64,000 nt of DNA from Candidatus Methylopumilus planktonicus. Its GTDB lineage: Bacteria; Pseudomonadota; Gammaproteobacteria; Burkholderiales; Methylophilaceae. Made by a program: the position numbers and the translations under genes. Where the stretch lies: NCBI RefSeq assembly GCF_000981505.1, contig NZ_LN827929.1:558001-622000 (forward strand), written 5' to 3'. Under the pieces are notes generated by a model. It searched no databases. It was not told the origin of the DNA and was given only the letters and a program-made list of their open reading frames with translations. Below, one piece after another: positions 17,634 through 27,531 of the stretch. How positions within the stretch are numbered: position 1 is the stretch's first letter; every line of letters starts with the position of its first letter.

Positions 17634-18311
17634 ATGAGTTTAAAAAATACTAAATGGCAATCATTTGAAAGCCAAGTTTCCCTTGATCAGGCAGCTATGG
17701 ATAGGGTTGAAAGGCTTGCTGAGGCTTCAATTAAAGTACGAGGTCAATTCCATCTTGTATTGGCAGGAGGCTCAACACCTAAAAACGTCTATACACTGCT
17801 TAAAAACATCAGCGCAGACTGGCATAAATGGCAGATCTACTTTGGCGATGAGCGTTGTCTAGAACCAAATCACCAAGAGCGAAACAGCACTATGGCGTTT
17901 GAAGCATGGCTTAATCATGTAGATATACCTGCGCAAAACATTCACGTGATTCCTGCTGAACTGGGACCGGTTGAGGGTGCTCATTTATACAATAAAACAT
18001 TAAGCCAGCTAGGTGATTTTGATTTGGTTCTTTTAGGACTTGGCGAAGACGCCCATACTGCAAGCTTATTTCCTGGGCATAGCTGGGATAACAGTTTAGA
18101 TGCTTTAGCGGTCTTTGATGCACCTAAACCACCCCCATTAAGAATATCAATGTCTCCTGCACGTTTAAGCCGATCTAAATCTGTACTTTTTTTAGTAAGC
18201 GGAATAGAAAAACAAACGGCGATAAATCAATGGAAGGCAGGGGATGCAATACCCGCAAGTACTGTCACTTGCAATGATGGTGTAGATGTATTTTGTTTTA
18301 ACGTAAGCTAG
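17634..18311 (+). CDS. pgl: 6-phosphogluconolactonase (DevB type)
   Basis: A 225-residue lactonase that hydrolyses 6-phosphogluconolactone, the step between Zwf and Gnd. Family motifs are LVLAGGSTPKNVY (about residues 41-53), IYFGDERCLEPNHQERNS (about 66-83) and LLGLGEDAHTASLFPG (about 133-148). It is divergent from gnd-zwf. The stop codon lies in CTAG shared with the stop of the converging mrp gene (4-bp overlap). Confidence 0.94.
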   Translation: MSLKNTKWQSFESQVSLDQAAMDRVERLAEASIKVRGQFHLVLAGGSTPKNVYTLLKNISADWHKWQIYFGDERCLEPNHQERNSTMAFEAWLNHVDIPAQNIHVIPAELGPVEGAHLYNKTLSQLGDFDLVLLGLGEDAHTASLFPGHSWDNSLDALAVFDAPKPPPLRISMSPARLSRSKSVLFLVSGIEKQTAINQWKAGDAIPASTVTCNDGVDVFCFNVS

Positions 18312-19396
18312 GTTTTTTGAATCACAATATTTGGGAACTTATTGCTGTAATCCTGAGCGAGTTTAGATACCTTAATTGCTGTTAAACGAGCAATTTTCTT
18401 GTAGGTTTTTGCAGCACTACTTTCAGGCTCCGCCACTACCATTGGGTTACCACTATCAGACTGTTCTCTAATTTTAATATCCAAAGGCAAGCTTCCTAAA
18501 AGAGATACACCATAATCTTTACACATTTTTTCGGCGCCACCGGATCCAAAGATATGTTCCTCATTGCCACATTTTGAACAAGTGTGCATGGCCATATTTT
18601 CTACAATACCAATAATTGGAATATTTACTTTTTCAAACATTTTTAAACCGCGTCTAGCATCAAGAAGGGCAATATCCTGCGGTGTTGTGACGATAATGGC
18701 ACCTGTTACAGGCACTTTTTGAGACAGGGTAAGCTGAATATCACCGGTACCTGGCGGCAGGTCGACTACAAGGTAATCAAGATTATCCCATCTTGTTTCT
18801 TTTAAGAGCTGCTCAAGTGTGCTTGTCACCATAGGGCCACGCCATACCATAGGCGTTTCTGTATCAACCAAAAACCCAATCGACATAGCTTGAATATTGT
18901 GCGCCATGACGGGCTCCATAGATTTGCCATCCTTACTTTCTGGTTTGGTATATATCCCTAACATTTGTGGCTGACTTGGGCCATAAATATCAGCATCTAA
19001 GATGCCAACCCGAGCACCTTCGGCTGATAAAGCTAGAGCAAGATTGACAGCAGTAGTAGATTTTCCAACACCACCTTTACCTGAGGCGACAGCAATAATA
19101 TTTTTAACGCCAGGAATAAGAGCGATACCTTTTTGCGCTGCATGAGAGGTAATCTTAAAATCAACCTCAATATTTAAATTGATTTGAGGTAGTGCTTTTT
19201 GAATTTGAGTGGCAATTAAATCTTTAATGTCTTTTAGTTGGCTTTTAGCAGGATAGCCAAGCAGGACTTTGATATCAACATCATTATTTTTAATTGAAAT
19301 ACTCTTGATAGATTTATCATTAACGAGGCTGTCGTTTGTATTAGGATCAACAACGTCCTTTAATAGATCTTTTATTTGTTCTTCTGTGTAAGCCAT
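18308..19396 (-). CDS. apbC: Mrp/ApbC/NBP35-type iron-sulfur cluster carrier ATPase
   Basis: A 362-residue P-loop ATPase that binds and transfers Fe-S clusters. The N-terminal MIP18-like (DUF59) domain covers about residues 1-85, the deviant Walker A reads SGKGGVGKST (about 106-115), and the cluster-binding CxxC (CSKCGNEEH) lies near residue 274. The gene is divergent from metG, the standard arrangement in many Gram-negative bacteria. Here the usual next gene dcd is separated from it by pgl and gnd-zwf. Confidence 0.95.
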   Translation of the reverse strand: MAYTEEQIKDLLKDVVDPNTNDSLVNDKSIKSISIKNNDVDIKVLLGYPAKSQLKDIKDLIATQIQKALPQINLNIEVDFKITSHAAQKGIALIPGVKNIIAVASGKGGVGKSTTAVNLALALSAEGARVGILDADIYGPSQPQMLGIYTKPESKDGKSMEPVMAHNIQAMSIGFLVDTETPMVWRGPMVTSTLEQLLKETRWDNLDYLVVDLPPGTGDIQLTLSQKVPVTGAIIVTTPQDIALLDARRGLKMFEKVNIPIIGIVENMAMHTCSKCGNEEHIFGSGGAEKMCKDYGVSLLGSLPLDIKIREQSDSGNPMVVAEPESSAAKTYKKIARLTAIKVSKLAQDYSNKFPNIVIQKT

Positions 19397-19479
19397 GAGG
19401 CTGTAATTTTAACCTATCTTAGTTAAGGCGTCATTTGATAGAATAGGGACTTAGTTAAATCAATAAAGTTTCTCAATTC

Positions 19480-21513
19480 ATGCGAAAGCTCTTAATTACA
19501 TCAGCCTTGCCTTATGCGAATGGAAGCATTCATTTGGGCCATTTAGTTGAATATATCCAAACTGATATTTGGGTGAGATTCCAAAAGATGCAAGGCCATG
19601 AAGCATACTATGTATGCGCTGACGATACGCATGGAACACCTATTATGCTTAGGGCTGAAAAAGAAGGAGTTACGCCAGAAGAGCTCATAAAAAAAGTGCA
19701 TATAGAGCATTCAAAAGACTTTTCTGATTTCTTTGTAAATTTTGATAACTTTTATTCTACAAACTCCCCTGAAAATCTTGAGCTCTCTCAAATTGTTTAT
19801 AAAAAACTTAAACAGAACAACAAGATTTATACGAAAACGATTGAGCAATTTTACGATCCTGCAAAAGAAATGTTTTTACCTGATCGGTTTATTAAAGGTG
19901 AGTGTCCAAAGTGTCATGCCAAAGACCAATATGGTGATTCATGTGAAGTTTGCGGTGCAACATATGCACCTACAGAATTAATTAACCCAACATCTTCTGT
20001 GTCAGGTGCGGTGCCTTTTAGAAAAGAAACAGAGCATTACTTCTTCAAGCTTTCAGAGTGTGAATCATTTTTAGCCGACTGGACATCTTCTGGAACGCTT
20101 CAACAAGAAGCCGCTAATAAAATGAAAGAGTGGTTTAAATCTGGGCTAGCCGATTGGGATATCTCAAGAGATGCACCTTATTTTGGCTTTGAAATTCCAA
20201 ATGCACCTGGTAAATATTTTTATGTATGGCTCGATGCCCCAATTGGTTACATGGCGAGCTTTAAAAAACTTTGTGAAGATAAAAAAATAAATTTTGACGA
20301 GTTCTGGAATGCAGATTCAAAAACAGAGCTCTATCATTTCATTGGAAAAGATATTCTTTATTTCCATGCTCTATTTTGGCCCGCAACACTTGAATTTTCA
20401 GGCTACAGAAAACCTACTAAGATTTTTGCTCATGGTTTTCTTACAGTAAATGCAGAAAAGATGTCTAAATCACGTGGCACTTTCATAACCGCCCGAAGTT
20501 ATTTAGATCATATTAAAAATCCAGATTATCTTAGATATTATTATGCAGCTAAATTAAATAGCACAATGGAAGATATTGATCTTAATTTGGATGATTTCTT
20601 ATCTCGCGTGAACAGTGATCTTGTAGGTAAGTTTATTAATATCGCAAGTCGAACATCAGGATTTATTCATAAGTATTTTGAAGGTAAACTTTTCCTTGAT
20701 GATTCAAAAACCGACCAAGAGCATATTTCTGTTTCGCAAAAATGTAAGGATATAGAAAATGAAATTAAAACGTGTTTTGAAGCAAGGGAGTATGGTCATG
20801 CGGTTCGTGAAATTATGCGTGTAGCAGATATTACAAATGAGTACGTGAATACTAAAGCCCCTTGGACGCTTGCAAAAGATGAAGCGCAACATAAACCTGG
20901 CTCAGAATTACATGTCATATGTAGCCGAAGTCTTGAGGCCTTTAGAAGACTTTCTATTTATCTCACACCAATACTTCCAAAGCTTACGAAAGATATCGCA
21001 ATATTCTTTAATGAAAAAGAATTCGCATCGTTTAAAGATATTGATAAGAAAGATATTACTGTTAATGAGTATCAACATATATTAACTAGAGTTGAAAAGA
21101 AAGATATCGACATGATGATTGAATCAAATAAAGAATCGCTAGACAAACATACTGAACCCCCGAAAAAGGTAGACGACAATCAATCAACTATTTTGATAGA
21201 TGACTTTTTGAAGATTGATTTAAGAGTTGCACTTATTAAAGAAGCCTCCTTCGTTGAAGGTGCAGACAGTCTTCTGAAGCTAACTCTAGATATTAATGAT
21301 GGTCGATTAAGACAGGTTTTTGCTGGGATAAAATCGAAATATAATCCTGATCAGCTTGTTGGAAAATTAACTGTTATGGTTGCTAATTTAAAGCCGAGAC
21401 AAATGAAATTTGGTTTATCCGAGGGTATGGTGTTAGCCGCAAGCAATGAATCTGAAGGACCGTTTGTTTTATATCCAGATCAAGGGGCTAAACCTGGTAT
21501 GCGTATTAAATAA
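19480..21513 (+). CDS. metG: Methionyl-tRNA synthetase
   Basis: A 677-residue class I synthetase with all expected parts: HIGH-type motif [10 protein letters not shown] (about residues 16-25), zinc-binding CPKC...CEVC knuckle (about 142-160), KMSKS loop (about 327-331), anticodon-binding helical domain, and a C-terminal tRNA-binding EMAP/Trbp111 domain (about 575-677) that makes the protein a dimer. Its TAA stop abuts the stop of pyrF on the other strand without a single spacer base. Confidence 0.98.
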   Translation: MRKLLITSALPYANGSIHLGHLVEYIQTDIWVRFQKMQGHEAYYVCADDTHGTPIMLRAEKEGVTPEELIKKVHIEHSKDFSDFFVNFDNFYSTNSPENLELSQIVYKKLKQNNKIYTKTIEQFYDPAKEMFLPDRFIKGECPKCHAKDQYGDSCEVCGATYAPTELINPTSSVSGAVPFRKETEHYFFKLSECESFLADWTSSGTLQQEAANKMKEWFKSGLADWDISRDAPYFGFEIPNAPGKYFYVWLDAPIGYMASFKKLCEDKKINFDEFWNADSKTELYHFIGKDILYFHALFWPATLEFSGYRKPTKIFAHGFLTVNAEKMSKSRGTFITARSYLDHIKNPDYLRYYYAAKLNSTMEDIDLNLDDFLSRVNSDLVGKFINIASRTSGFIHKYFEGKLFLDDSKTDQEHISVSQKCKDIENEIKTCFEAREYGHAVREIMRVADITNEYVNTKAPWTLAKDEAQHKPGSELHVICSRSLEAFRRLSIYLTPILPKLTKDIAIFFNEKEFASFKDIDKKDITVNEYQHILTRVEKKDIDMMIESNKESLDKHTEPPKKVDDNQSTILIDDFLKIDLRVALIKEASFVEGADSLLKLTLDINDGRLRQVFAGIKSKYNPDQLVGKLTVMVANLKPRQMKFGLSEGMVLAASNESEGPFVLYPDQGAKPGMRIK

Positions 21514-22215
21514 TTAACTTTGGTTAATTTCTAGGTAAATCTTTTCTAAAGTTTTTGATGGATTTTCTGATTGAGTAATAGGCCTTCCAATCACTAAGTG
21601 ACTTGATCCAGCCTTAATGGCTTCATAAGGTGTCATAGTTCTTCTCTGGTCATTCGCGACATCATCCGTCATTCTTATACCTGGCGTTACAAATAAAAAT
21701 AATGAGTTAAAGTGATTTTTCAGAAATGATAAATCCTTAGCTGAGCAGACAACACCATTAAGCCCACTTTTTTCAGTTAACTTCGCAAGACGCAAAACCT
21801 GATCTTCTAAATTTCTAGATACACCAATTTCTTCTAAAGTCTTTTGTTCCATACTTGTTAAGACAGTGACCGCAATAAGAAGAGGTGATTGCTTGGCTTT
21901 ATTTACACCTTCTAGAGCAGCCTCTAACATCATACTTCCTCCTGAAGCATGAACATTGATCATCCATACTCCTAAATAGCTTGCAGCCTCGCATGCTTTT
22001 TTCACCGTGGAAGGAATGTCGTGAAATTTAAGATCTAGAAATACTTTGAAATTTTTACTGTGCAGATATTCGATGAGAGCAGGGCCGGTTGCAGTGAATA
22101 ATTCTTTTCCGACTTTAAGATTACAATATTCTGGATTAAGTTTCGAAACTAATGATTTTGCATCTGTAAGATTTGCATAATCGAGTGCTACAGTAATTTT
22201 ATGATCTGCTGCCAT
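21514..22215 (-). CDS. pyrF: Orotidine-5'-phosphate decarboxylase
   Basis: A 233-residue TIM-barrel enzyme that decarboxylates OMP to UMP. The N-terminal VALDYANL motif supplies an active-site aspartate, LDLKFHDIPSTV (about residues 59-70) carries the catalytic Lys-Asp pair, and VIGRPITQSENP (about 209-220) binds phosphate. The ATG overlaps the lapB stop by one base (TAATG), indicating translational coupling; lapB-pyrF is a conserved betaproteobacterial pair. Confidence 0.97.
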   Translation of the reverse strand: MAADHKITVALDYANLTDAKSLVSKLNPEYCNLKVGKELFTATGPALIEYLHSKNFKVFLDLKFHDIPSTVKKACEAASYLGVWMINVHASGGSMMLEAALEGVNKAKQSPLLIAVTVLTSMEQKTLEEIGVSRNLEDQVLRLAKLTEKSGLNGVVCSAKDLSFLKNHFNSLFLFVTPGIRMTDDVANDQRRTMTPYEAIKAGSSHLVIGRPITQSENPSKTLEKIYLEINQS

Positions 22216-23387
22216 TAACTAATTTCATTCATCTCAGTAGGTTCTGATGGAAGTGCTTCCCAAGCGTTACAAGCAGGACATTGCCAATGATGTTGCTTGG
22301 CTTTAAAGCCACAGTCGCTGCATGTAAATAAACGTCTATTACCAATAGCATTTCGAACAGTTTGTTGAATAAGCTGAATATCTTGTTCCTTTTGCTTGCT
22401 ATTCATAGCACGTGCTTGAAATAATTGATCCAAGGCTTGGAGACTTGGTTTTCTTATAAGCTCTTTTCGTGCAAGTTCTTCAGCCATTTCAGAGCCTTCT
22501 AATTTTAATGTCGCTTCATAGATCACATTAAGTAATGATCTTAATTTGTAATTTTCAAAATAAAGATTTAGAAGCGATAAACCTTCTTCAGGTTTTTTGA
22601 GCTTTTCAAATGAATTAAGTATTTTAGATGCTACAAGGCCTAGAGACTCTGGATCTTGAAACTCAATTTTTTTCCAGTAATTGATCGCTTTATTATGTTC
22701 ACCATCTTCTGCATCTAAATCTCCGAGTAGGATATTTGCACGAACACACTTTTTATGAGCATTGAGTGCGTCATTCAGTGATTTAAATGCTGACTTCTTG
22801 TCTTTATCTAAAATACCATCAAGTGCAATCTCGCAGTGGTAATGACTAATTTGTAATCTAAATGATACGCCTGATTCTTTTTCTAATTTTGTTGCCATCT
22901 TGATTGCATTTTGCCATTCACGTTCTTTCACGTAAATTTCCAAGAGCGCATTAGATGCATATTGTTTATATTTGCCAGATTCTAACTTTAAGAATAATTC
23001 TTCAGCGCGATCAAATAAGCCAGCTTTAAGATAATCTTGCGCTAATTCTGCTTTGACGGATTCTTCTTGGGCTGGATTAAGATCGCGATTTTCTAATAAA
23101 TCTAAGTGCATATTAATAGCTCGATCTATATGGCCTATACGTCTTAAGATGCTGCCTAAAGCAAAGTGCAGCTCAAGTGATTCATTGTTAATACGAACTG
23201 CATCCATAAAAGCATCCACTGCTTTTTCGTATTGGTTAGTAATTAAGTAGTTAAGACCTTTAAAGTAGGTCGCAGGAAGGCTCGTAGATTCTTTCATGAG
23301 CTGTTTAATATCAATGCGAGCGGCTACCCATCCTAATGCAAAGAAGAAGGGGATAACAAGGAGCCACCAATATTCGAATTGAATCAT
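22215..23387 (-). CDS. lapB: LapB (YciM), lipopolysaccharide assembly TPR protein
   Basis: A 390-residue inner-membrane protein that in E. coli controls lipopolysaccharide synthesis by adjusting FtsH-dependent turnover of LpxC. One N-terminal membrane helix (about residues 5-22) is followed by tandem TPR repeats (about 40-330) and a C-terminal rubredoxin-like zinc ribbon with two CxxC pairs (CSDCG and CPACN, about 357-376). The partner gene lapA, usually between ihfB and lapB, is absent here. The start follows a short leader with its own candidate promoter. Confidence 0.93.
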   Translation of the reverse strand: MIQFEYWWLLVIPFFFALGWVAARIDIKQLMKESTSLPATYFKGLNYLITNQYEKAVDAFMDAVRINNESLELHFALGSILRRIGHIDRAINMHLDLLENRDLNPAQEESVKAELAQDYLKAGLFDRAEELFLKLESGKYKQYASNALLEIYVKEREWQNAIKMATKLEKESGVSFRLQISHYHCEIALDGILDKDKKSAFKSLNDALNAHKKCVRANILLGDLDAEDGEHNKAINYWKKIEFQDPESLGLVASKILNSFEKLKKPEEGLSLLNLYFENYKLRSLLNVIYEATLKLEGSEMAEELARKELIRKPSLQALDQLFQARAMNSKQKEQDIQLIQQTVRNAIGNRRLFTCSDCGFKAKQHHWQCPACNAWEALPSEPTEMNEIS

Positions 23388-23396
23388 AATTGATTT

Positions 23397-23424
23397 ATTG
23401 TATATCTATTAATTGATAGATCAA
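23397..23424 (-). promoter_or_regulatory. Candidate lapB-pyrF promoter overlapping the upstream terminator
   Basis: On the minus strand TTGATC (23419-23424) and TACAAT (23397-23402) are spaced by 16 nt, 9 nt before the lapB ATG. The -35 box lies in the end of the T-tract of the rpsA-ihfB terminator. A transcript from here would have almost no 5' leader. Confidence 0.4.
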
Positions 23425-23458
23425 AAAAAAGCATACCTTGGTAAGAAGATATGCTTTT
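23422..23458 (-). terminator. Rho-independent terminator after rpsA-ihfB
   Basis: Arms AAAAGCATA (23427-23435) and TATGCTTTT (23450-23458) pair perfectly around a 14-nt loop; on the minus strand they run into a T-tract of eight. It lies 15 bp past the ihfB stop. Confidence 0.85.
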
Positions 23459-23473
23459 AAATGATGTTTAGTC

Positions 23474-23752
23474 TTATTTATCAACGCGATCTCTAAGTTC
23501 TTTACCTGCTTTAAAGTGTGGAACATATTTTTCTGGTACTTCCACTTTTGAACCTGTTTTAGGATTTCTGCCTAAACGAGGTGGTCGGTAATTTAAACTG
23601 AAACTACCAAATCCTCTAATTTCAATTCTTTTACCTTTAGAGAGCGTTTCGCCCATAGCATCAAGAATTGTTTTGACGGATAACTCAGCGTCTTTAAAGA
23701 CTAACTGAGAGAAACGGCTAGCAAGTAAGTTGATTAATTTAGACTTAGTCAT
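23474..23752 (-). CDS. ihfB: Integration host factor subunit beta
   Basis: A 92-residue DNA-bending protein of the HU/IHF family. It shows the helical dimerisation half, the [26 protein letters not shown] beta-arm region with the DNA-intercalating proline (about residues 42-66), and the C-terminal [14 protein letters not shown] helix. It forms a heterodimer with IhfA. Position 8 nt after rpsA is the standard betaproteobacterial and gammaproteobacterial arrangement, which favours IhfB over HU. Confidence 0.95.
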   Translation of the reverse strand: MTKSKLINLLASRFSQLVFKDAELSVKTILDAMGETLSKGKRIEIRGFGSFSLNYRPPRLGRNPKTGSKVEVPEKYVPHFKAGKELRDRVDK

Positions 23753-23760
23753 AAGGTTAA

Positions 23761-25476
23761 TTATTTTTTACTATCTAATTTTGCTTTTAATAAGGCGCCA
23801 AGATTGGTTGTGCCCGCATTATCAGAACTTTCTTCAACCTCTACTTTTTTCTTAGCTGCTTTTGGTTTAGCTACATTTTTAGATTTGAATGAAAGTTGCA
23901 TTGTTTTTGCTTTTGCGTCGACATTAAGAATTTTAACTTCAATTTCGTCGCCTGCTTTAACAACAGATGAAGCGTCTTCAACTTTATCTTCGCTTACTTC
24001 ACTAATATCAACTGTGCCTTCAACTTGATCAGCTAAAGTTACTACGATACCTGAAGCATCTGCAGACTTGACTGTTCCTTTAACAAAACTACCTTTGTCA
24101 TTAGCTTTTGTGAAGCCTGTAAAGTTATCACCTGATAATTGTTTAAGTCCAAGAGAAATTCTTTCTTTTTCAACATCGATTGCCACGATAAGCGCTTCGA
24201 GTTCGTCACCCTTTTTAAAGTTTCTAATAGCTTCTTCACCTTTTTTATCCCATGAGATGTCAGACATGTGGATAAGGCCATCTATGCCGCCATCAAGACC
24301 AATAAAGATACCGAAGTCGGTGATTGATTTAATCGGCCCGCTAACTTTTTCACCTTTTTTATGTGTTTCAGAGAACTCTGCCCATGGGTTTGATTTACAT
24401 TGCTTCATGCCCAATGAAAGTCTTCTTCTGTCTTCATCAATTTCAAGAATCATCACTTCAATTTCATCGCCGAGCTGCGCAATTTTTCCTGGGTGAATAT
24501 TTTTATTAGTCCAGTCCATTTCTGAAACGTGAACTAAACCTTCAATACCTGCTTCAATTTCAACGAATGCACCGTAATCAGTTAGGTTAGATACTTTACC
24601 GAACAGACGTGTACTTACAGGATATCTTCTAGATAAGCCCTTCCATGGATCATCATCGAGTTGTTTTAAGCCTAATGAAACACGATTTTTTTCTTGATCA
24701 AATTTAAGTACTTTAGCTTCAACTTCATCACCAATATTTAAAATTTCAGACGGATGCTTTACGCGTCTCCATGCTAAGTCAGTAATATGAAGTAAGCCAT
24801 CAATGCCGCCTAAGTCAACGAATGCACCGTAATCAGTAATATTTTTAATAATGCCTTTTACAGTAGCACCTTCAGTAAGTGTGCCAATAACAGCATCTCT
24901 GTCCGCACCTGAAGATTGTTCCATCACTGCTTTTCTTGAAACAACCACGTTGTTTCTTTTCTTATCAATTTTAATAACTTTAAGATCCCATTCTTTATTT
25001 TCGAATGGTGTTGTGTCTTTAACTGGTCTTACATCAACGAGTGAGCCTGGAAGGAATGCTGTGATTCCATTTACAGAAACTCTCAAGCCACCTTTGACAC
25101 GACTACTTACAAAACCTCTGACAACTGTGCCTTCGTTCATTGCATCTTCAAGATCAAGCCATGCTTGCATTTTCTTCGCTTTATCTCTTGAAAGGATTGT
25201 TGAGCCGAAACCATCTTCTAATTTTTCAATTGCAACTTTAACAAAGTCACCCACTTTAACGTCAAGTTCGCCTTGGTCATTAAGGAATTCTTCTGCTTTG
25301 ATAACGCTTTCTGATTTAAGCCCTGCGTTTACAATCACAAAGTCATTATCAATAGATATAACTTCTGCTGTAATTACTTCGCCCGAGCGCATTTCTTGAA
25401 GCGCTATGCTTTCTTCAAATAGAGCTGCGAAACTTTCTGTGGAATTTGATTCTATGTTTTTTGCTGTCGTTGCCAT
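23761..25476 (-). CDS. rpsA: 30S ribosomal protein S1
   Basis: A 571-residue S1 with six S1 RNA-binding repeats, each recognisable by a GxVxxxxxxGxxVxL core: about residues 35-100, 120-185, 205-275, 290-360, 378-447 and 465-530. The protein brings weakly structured mRNA to the ribosome, relevant here because many genes lack a clear Shine-Dalgarno sequence. It is followed by ihfB and a terminator, and preceded by an 87-bp leader with small hairpins, as expected for autoregulation. A Lys-rich tail ends the protein. Confidence 0.98.
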   Translation of the reverse strand: MATTAKNIESNSTESFAALFEESIALQEMRSGEVITAEVISIDNDFVIVNAGLKSESVIKAEEFLNDQGELDVKVGDFVKVAIEKLEDGFGSTILSRDKAKKMQAWLDLEDAMNEGTVVRGFVSSRVKGGLRVSVNGITAFLPGSLVDVRPVKDTTPFENKEWDLKVIKIDKKRNNVVVSRKAVMEQSSGADRDAVIGTLTEGATVKGIIKNITDYGAFVDLGGIDGLLHITDLAWRRVKHPSEILNIGDEVEAKVLKFDQEKNRVSLGLKQLDDDPWKGLSRRYPVSTRLFGKVSNLTDYGAFVEIEAGIEGLVHVSEMDWTNKNIHPGKIAQLGDEIEVMILEIDEDRRRLSLGMKQCKSNPWAEFSETHKKGEKVSGPIKSITDFGIFIGLDGGIDGLIHMSDISWDKKGEEAIRNFKKGDELEALIVAIDVEKERISLGLKQLSGDNFTGFTKANDKGSFVKGTVKSADASGIVVTLADQVEGTVDISEVSEDKVEDASSVVKAGDEIEVKILNVDAKAKTMQLSFKSKNVAKPKAAKKKVEVEESSDNAGTTNLGALLKAKLDSKK

Positions 25477-25499
25477 TAAATGTTACCTATAAAGTCCTA

Positions 25500-25547
25500 C
25501 CTAGCGATAGGGATGTTAAAGTTAGCAATAGATCTTTGAAATCTATT
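25500..25547 (-). promoter_or_regulatory. Leader hairpins upstream of rpsA
   Basis: The 87-bp gap between cmk and rpsA contains a perfect 7-bp inverted repeat (25527-25533 with 25541-25547, 7-nt loop) and a CCTA/TAGG mini-stem around a four-base loop (25500-25511). E. coli S1 represses its own translation by binding leader hairpins, so these may have that role. Only the pairing is visible; the function is inferred. Confidence 0.35.
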
Positions 25548-25563
25548 ACACCTAAATTGTTGT

Positions 25564-26235
25564 TTAAGACGTTTGAGACTTTAAACTGAAGAGATGGGTG
25601 ATGTTATCAACGGCATCAGATATGCTTAATGTGTCTGTGTCTATTTCTATAGCGTCTTTTGTTTTTAAGAGGGGAGAGATTTCTCTTTGTAAATCACGCT
25701 CATCTCTTAAAATAATTTCACTTAAAACCGAAGTCATATTAGCAGGGTTTCCTTTTGAGATCAACTGTTTATATCTTCTTTCAGCCCTAATTTGTGCGCT
25801 TGCAGTTAAGAATATTTTGATACCAGCATGCGGGAAAACGACCGAAGTCATATCTCTTCCCTCGGCTACCAATCCAGGGTGTTTTTCAAAGCTTCTTTGA
25901 AATCCAAGGATTGCTTCTCTCAGACCTCTGTGAACCGCAACTTCTGAGGCTCCGTGGCCTGATTCCTCAGTACGTATAGCTTCAGATACATCTTTACCAT
26001 TGAGTAAAATTTGATCATTTTTAAAGCTTAAGTTTGCATTTTCAAGAACTTTAAGAAGTAAAGTTTCATTATTGAGGGGTATGTTTTGTAAACGACCTGC
26101 ATAAGCAATCGTTCGGTAGATTGACCCTGAATCTAGATAGTGAAAATTTAGTTTTTCTGCAATAAGTTTAGCCACTGTTCCTTTTCCAGAAGCAGAAGGA
26201 CCGTCAATCGCGATAATAGGAATGTGAGATGTCAT
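25564..26235 (-). CDS. cmk: Cytidylate kinase
   Basis: A 223-residue nucleoside monophosphate kinase phosphorylating CMP and dCMP. The P-loop is IDGPSASGKGTVAK (about residues 8-21), YLDSGSIYRTIAY is the CMP-binding segment (about 33-45), and the VVFPHAGIKIFLTASAQIRAERR stretch forms the lid (about 131-153). The ATG directly follows the aroA TAA stop, and rpsA lies downstream: the aroA-cmk-rpsA order is conserved in proteobacteria. Confidence 0.97.
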   Translation of the reverse strand: MTSHIPIIAIDGPSASGKGTVAKLIAEKLNFHYLDSGSIYRTIAYAGRLQNIPLNNETLLLKVLENANLSFKNDQILLNGKDVSEAIRTEESGHGASEVAVHRGLREAILGFQRSFEKHPGLVAEGRDMTSVVFPHAGIKIFLTASAQIRAERRYKQLISKGNPANMTSVLSEIILRDERDLQREISPLLKTKDAIEIDTDTLSISDAVDNITHLFSLKSQTS

Positions 26236-27522
26236 TTATGTCTTTACTATACTTTCCAAAACCTCAAAGTAAGTTGGAAATGTTTTGTTGACACACGCTG
26301 GGTCGTTTATTGTGATTGGGATATTTTTGAGGCTTACCAGTGAAAAACACATAGCCATTCGATGGTCGTCATAAGTATCAATCTCAACATGCTCTTTAAT
26401 CCTAAGAGGGGGTGTGATTTCAATAAAATCTTCACCCTCAATCACAGCCGCACCTAATTTTCTAAGTTCAGTCGCCATAGCTTTAATGCGATCAGTTTCT
26501 TTAACGCGCCAGCTTCCAATATTAAAAAGTTTAGTAGCGCCTTTTGCAAATAGGGCTAATACTGCAAGTGTCATCGCAGCATCTGGAATGTGATTACAAT
26601 CAAGGCTGATTGCTTGAAGTGTTTCGATTTTTGAAACCTGAATTGATCCTTCAAGAATATTAATATCAGCGCCCATAAGCTCTAAAGCTTCAGCAAATTT
26701 TACATCACCTTGAATGCTATTTTTTCCAATACCTTTAACTTCGATATCGCCTGCAAGCGCTCCCGCAGCTAAAAAATAAGAAGCTGATGATGCGTCACCT
26801 TCAACAAATATTTCACCTGGACTCACATACTTACTTGAACCCGGAATAATAAAATTTTCCCAGCCTATTTTTTTAACATGTATACCAAATCGCGCCATCA
26901 GATTAAGCGTAATATCAATATAAGGTTTTGAAATTAAATCACCCACGATTTCAATAACCACTTCTTTTTTTGTAAGTGGAATCGCCATTAGAAGAGCTGT
27001 TAAGAATTGACTTGAAATATCACCCCTAATTTTTATAGGACCTTGAATAACAATTTCAGATGGAGAAATATTTAATGGAGGGTAGCCGTCTTGATTAAGA
27101 TATTTTATATCTACATTTAATTGCAAGAGTGCGTCGACAAGATCTTTAATGGGGCGCTCATGCATTCGGGGCGAACCGCTTAGTGTGTATTGGCCATTAG
27201 AAAAAGACAAAGCTGCAGTTAAAGGTCTAAATGCAGTACCCGCATTACCTAGAAAAATTTCAGCTGATTTATTTTTAAAACTACCCCGTGTGCCATGAAT
27301 AAGAATGTCACCGTTATCTTTTTGCTTAAGATCAACTTGAAGTTTTACTAATGCTTCAATCATATGACGTGTGTCATTTGATACAAGTGGACCGATCATA
27401 GTTGTTATACCATCTGCCATTGCAGACAAAAGAAGAATGCGATTGGTGATACTTTTAGATCCAGGGAGGGTGACTTTGCCAGAAACAGATTGAACAGCTT
27501 TTAATTTCTTTTGATTTGCCAT
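26236..27522 (-). CDS. aroA: 3-phosphoshikimate 1-carboxyvinyltransferase (EPSP synthase)
   Basis: A 428-residue EPSP synthase, the sixth step of the shikimate pathway. The first signature is LFGNAGTAF-like ([17 protein letters not shown], about residues 90-106), with [15 protein letters not shown] after it and [14 protein letters not shown] at the N-terminus. The second signature [19 protein letters not shown] is near residue 340 and [11 protein letters not shown] near 383. It sits 9 nt after tyrA. The first loop resembles the class I (glyphosate-sensitive) form. Confidence 0.97.
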   Translation of the reverse strand: MANQKKLKAVQSVSGKVTLPGSKSITNRILLLSAMADGITTMIGPLVSNDTRHMIEALVKLQVDLKQKDNGDILIHGTRGSFKNKSAEIFLGNAGTAFRPLTAALSFSNGQYTLSGSPRMHERPIKDLVDALLQLNVDIKYLNQDGYPPLNISPSEIVIQGPIKIRGDISSQFLTALLMAIPLTKKEVVIEIVGDLISKPYIDITLNLMARFGIHVKKIGWENFIIPGSSKYVSPGEIFVEGDASSASYFLAAGALAGDIEVKGIGKNSIQGDVKFAEALELMGADINILEGSIQVSKIETLQAISLDCNHIPDAAMTLAVLALFAKGATKLFNIGSWRVKETDRIKAMATELRKLGAAVIEGEDFIEITPPLRIKEHVEIDTYDDHRMAMCFSLVSLKNIPITINDPACVNKTFPTYFEVLESIVKT

Positions 27523-27531
27523 GCGCTTAAA

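Noticed and set aside
24851..25399. Long open frames (142 and 182 codons) on the plus strand antisense to rpsA
   Set aside because: They mirror the highly biased codon use of S1; the products are low-complexity Ser/Thr/Leu/Pro strings with no domains.
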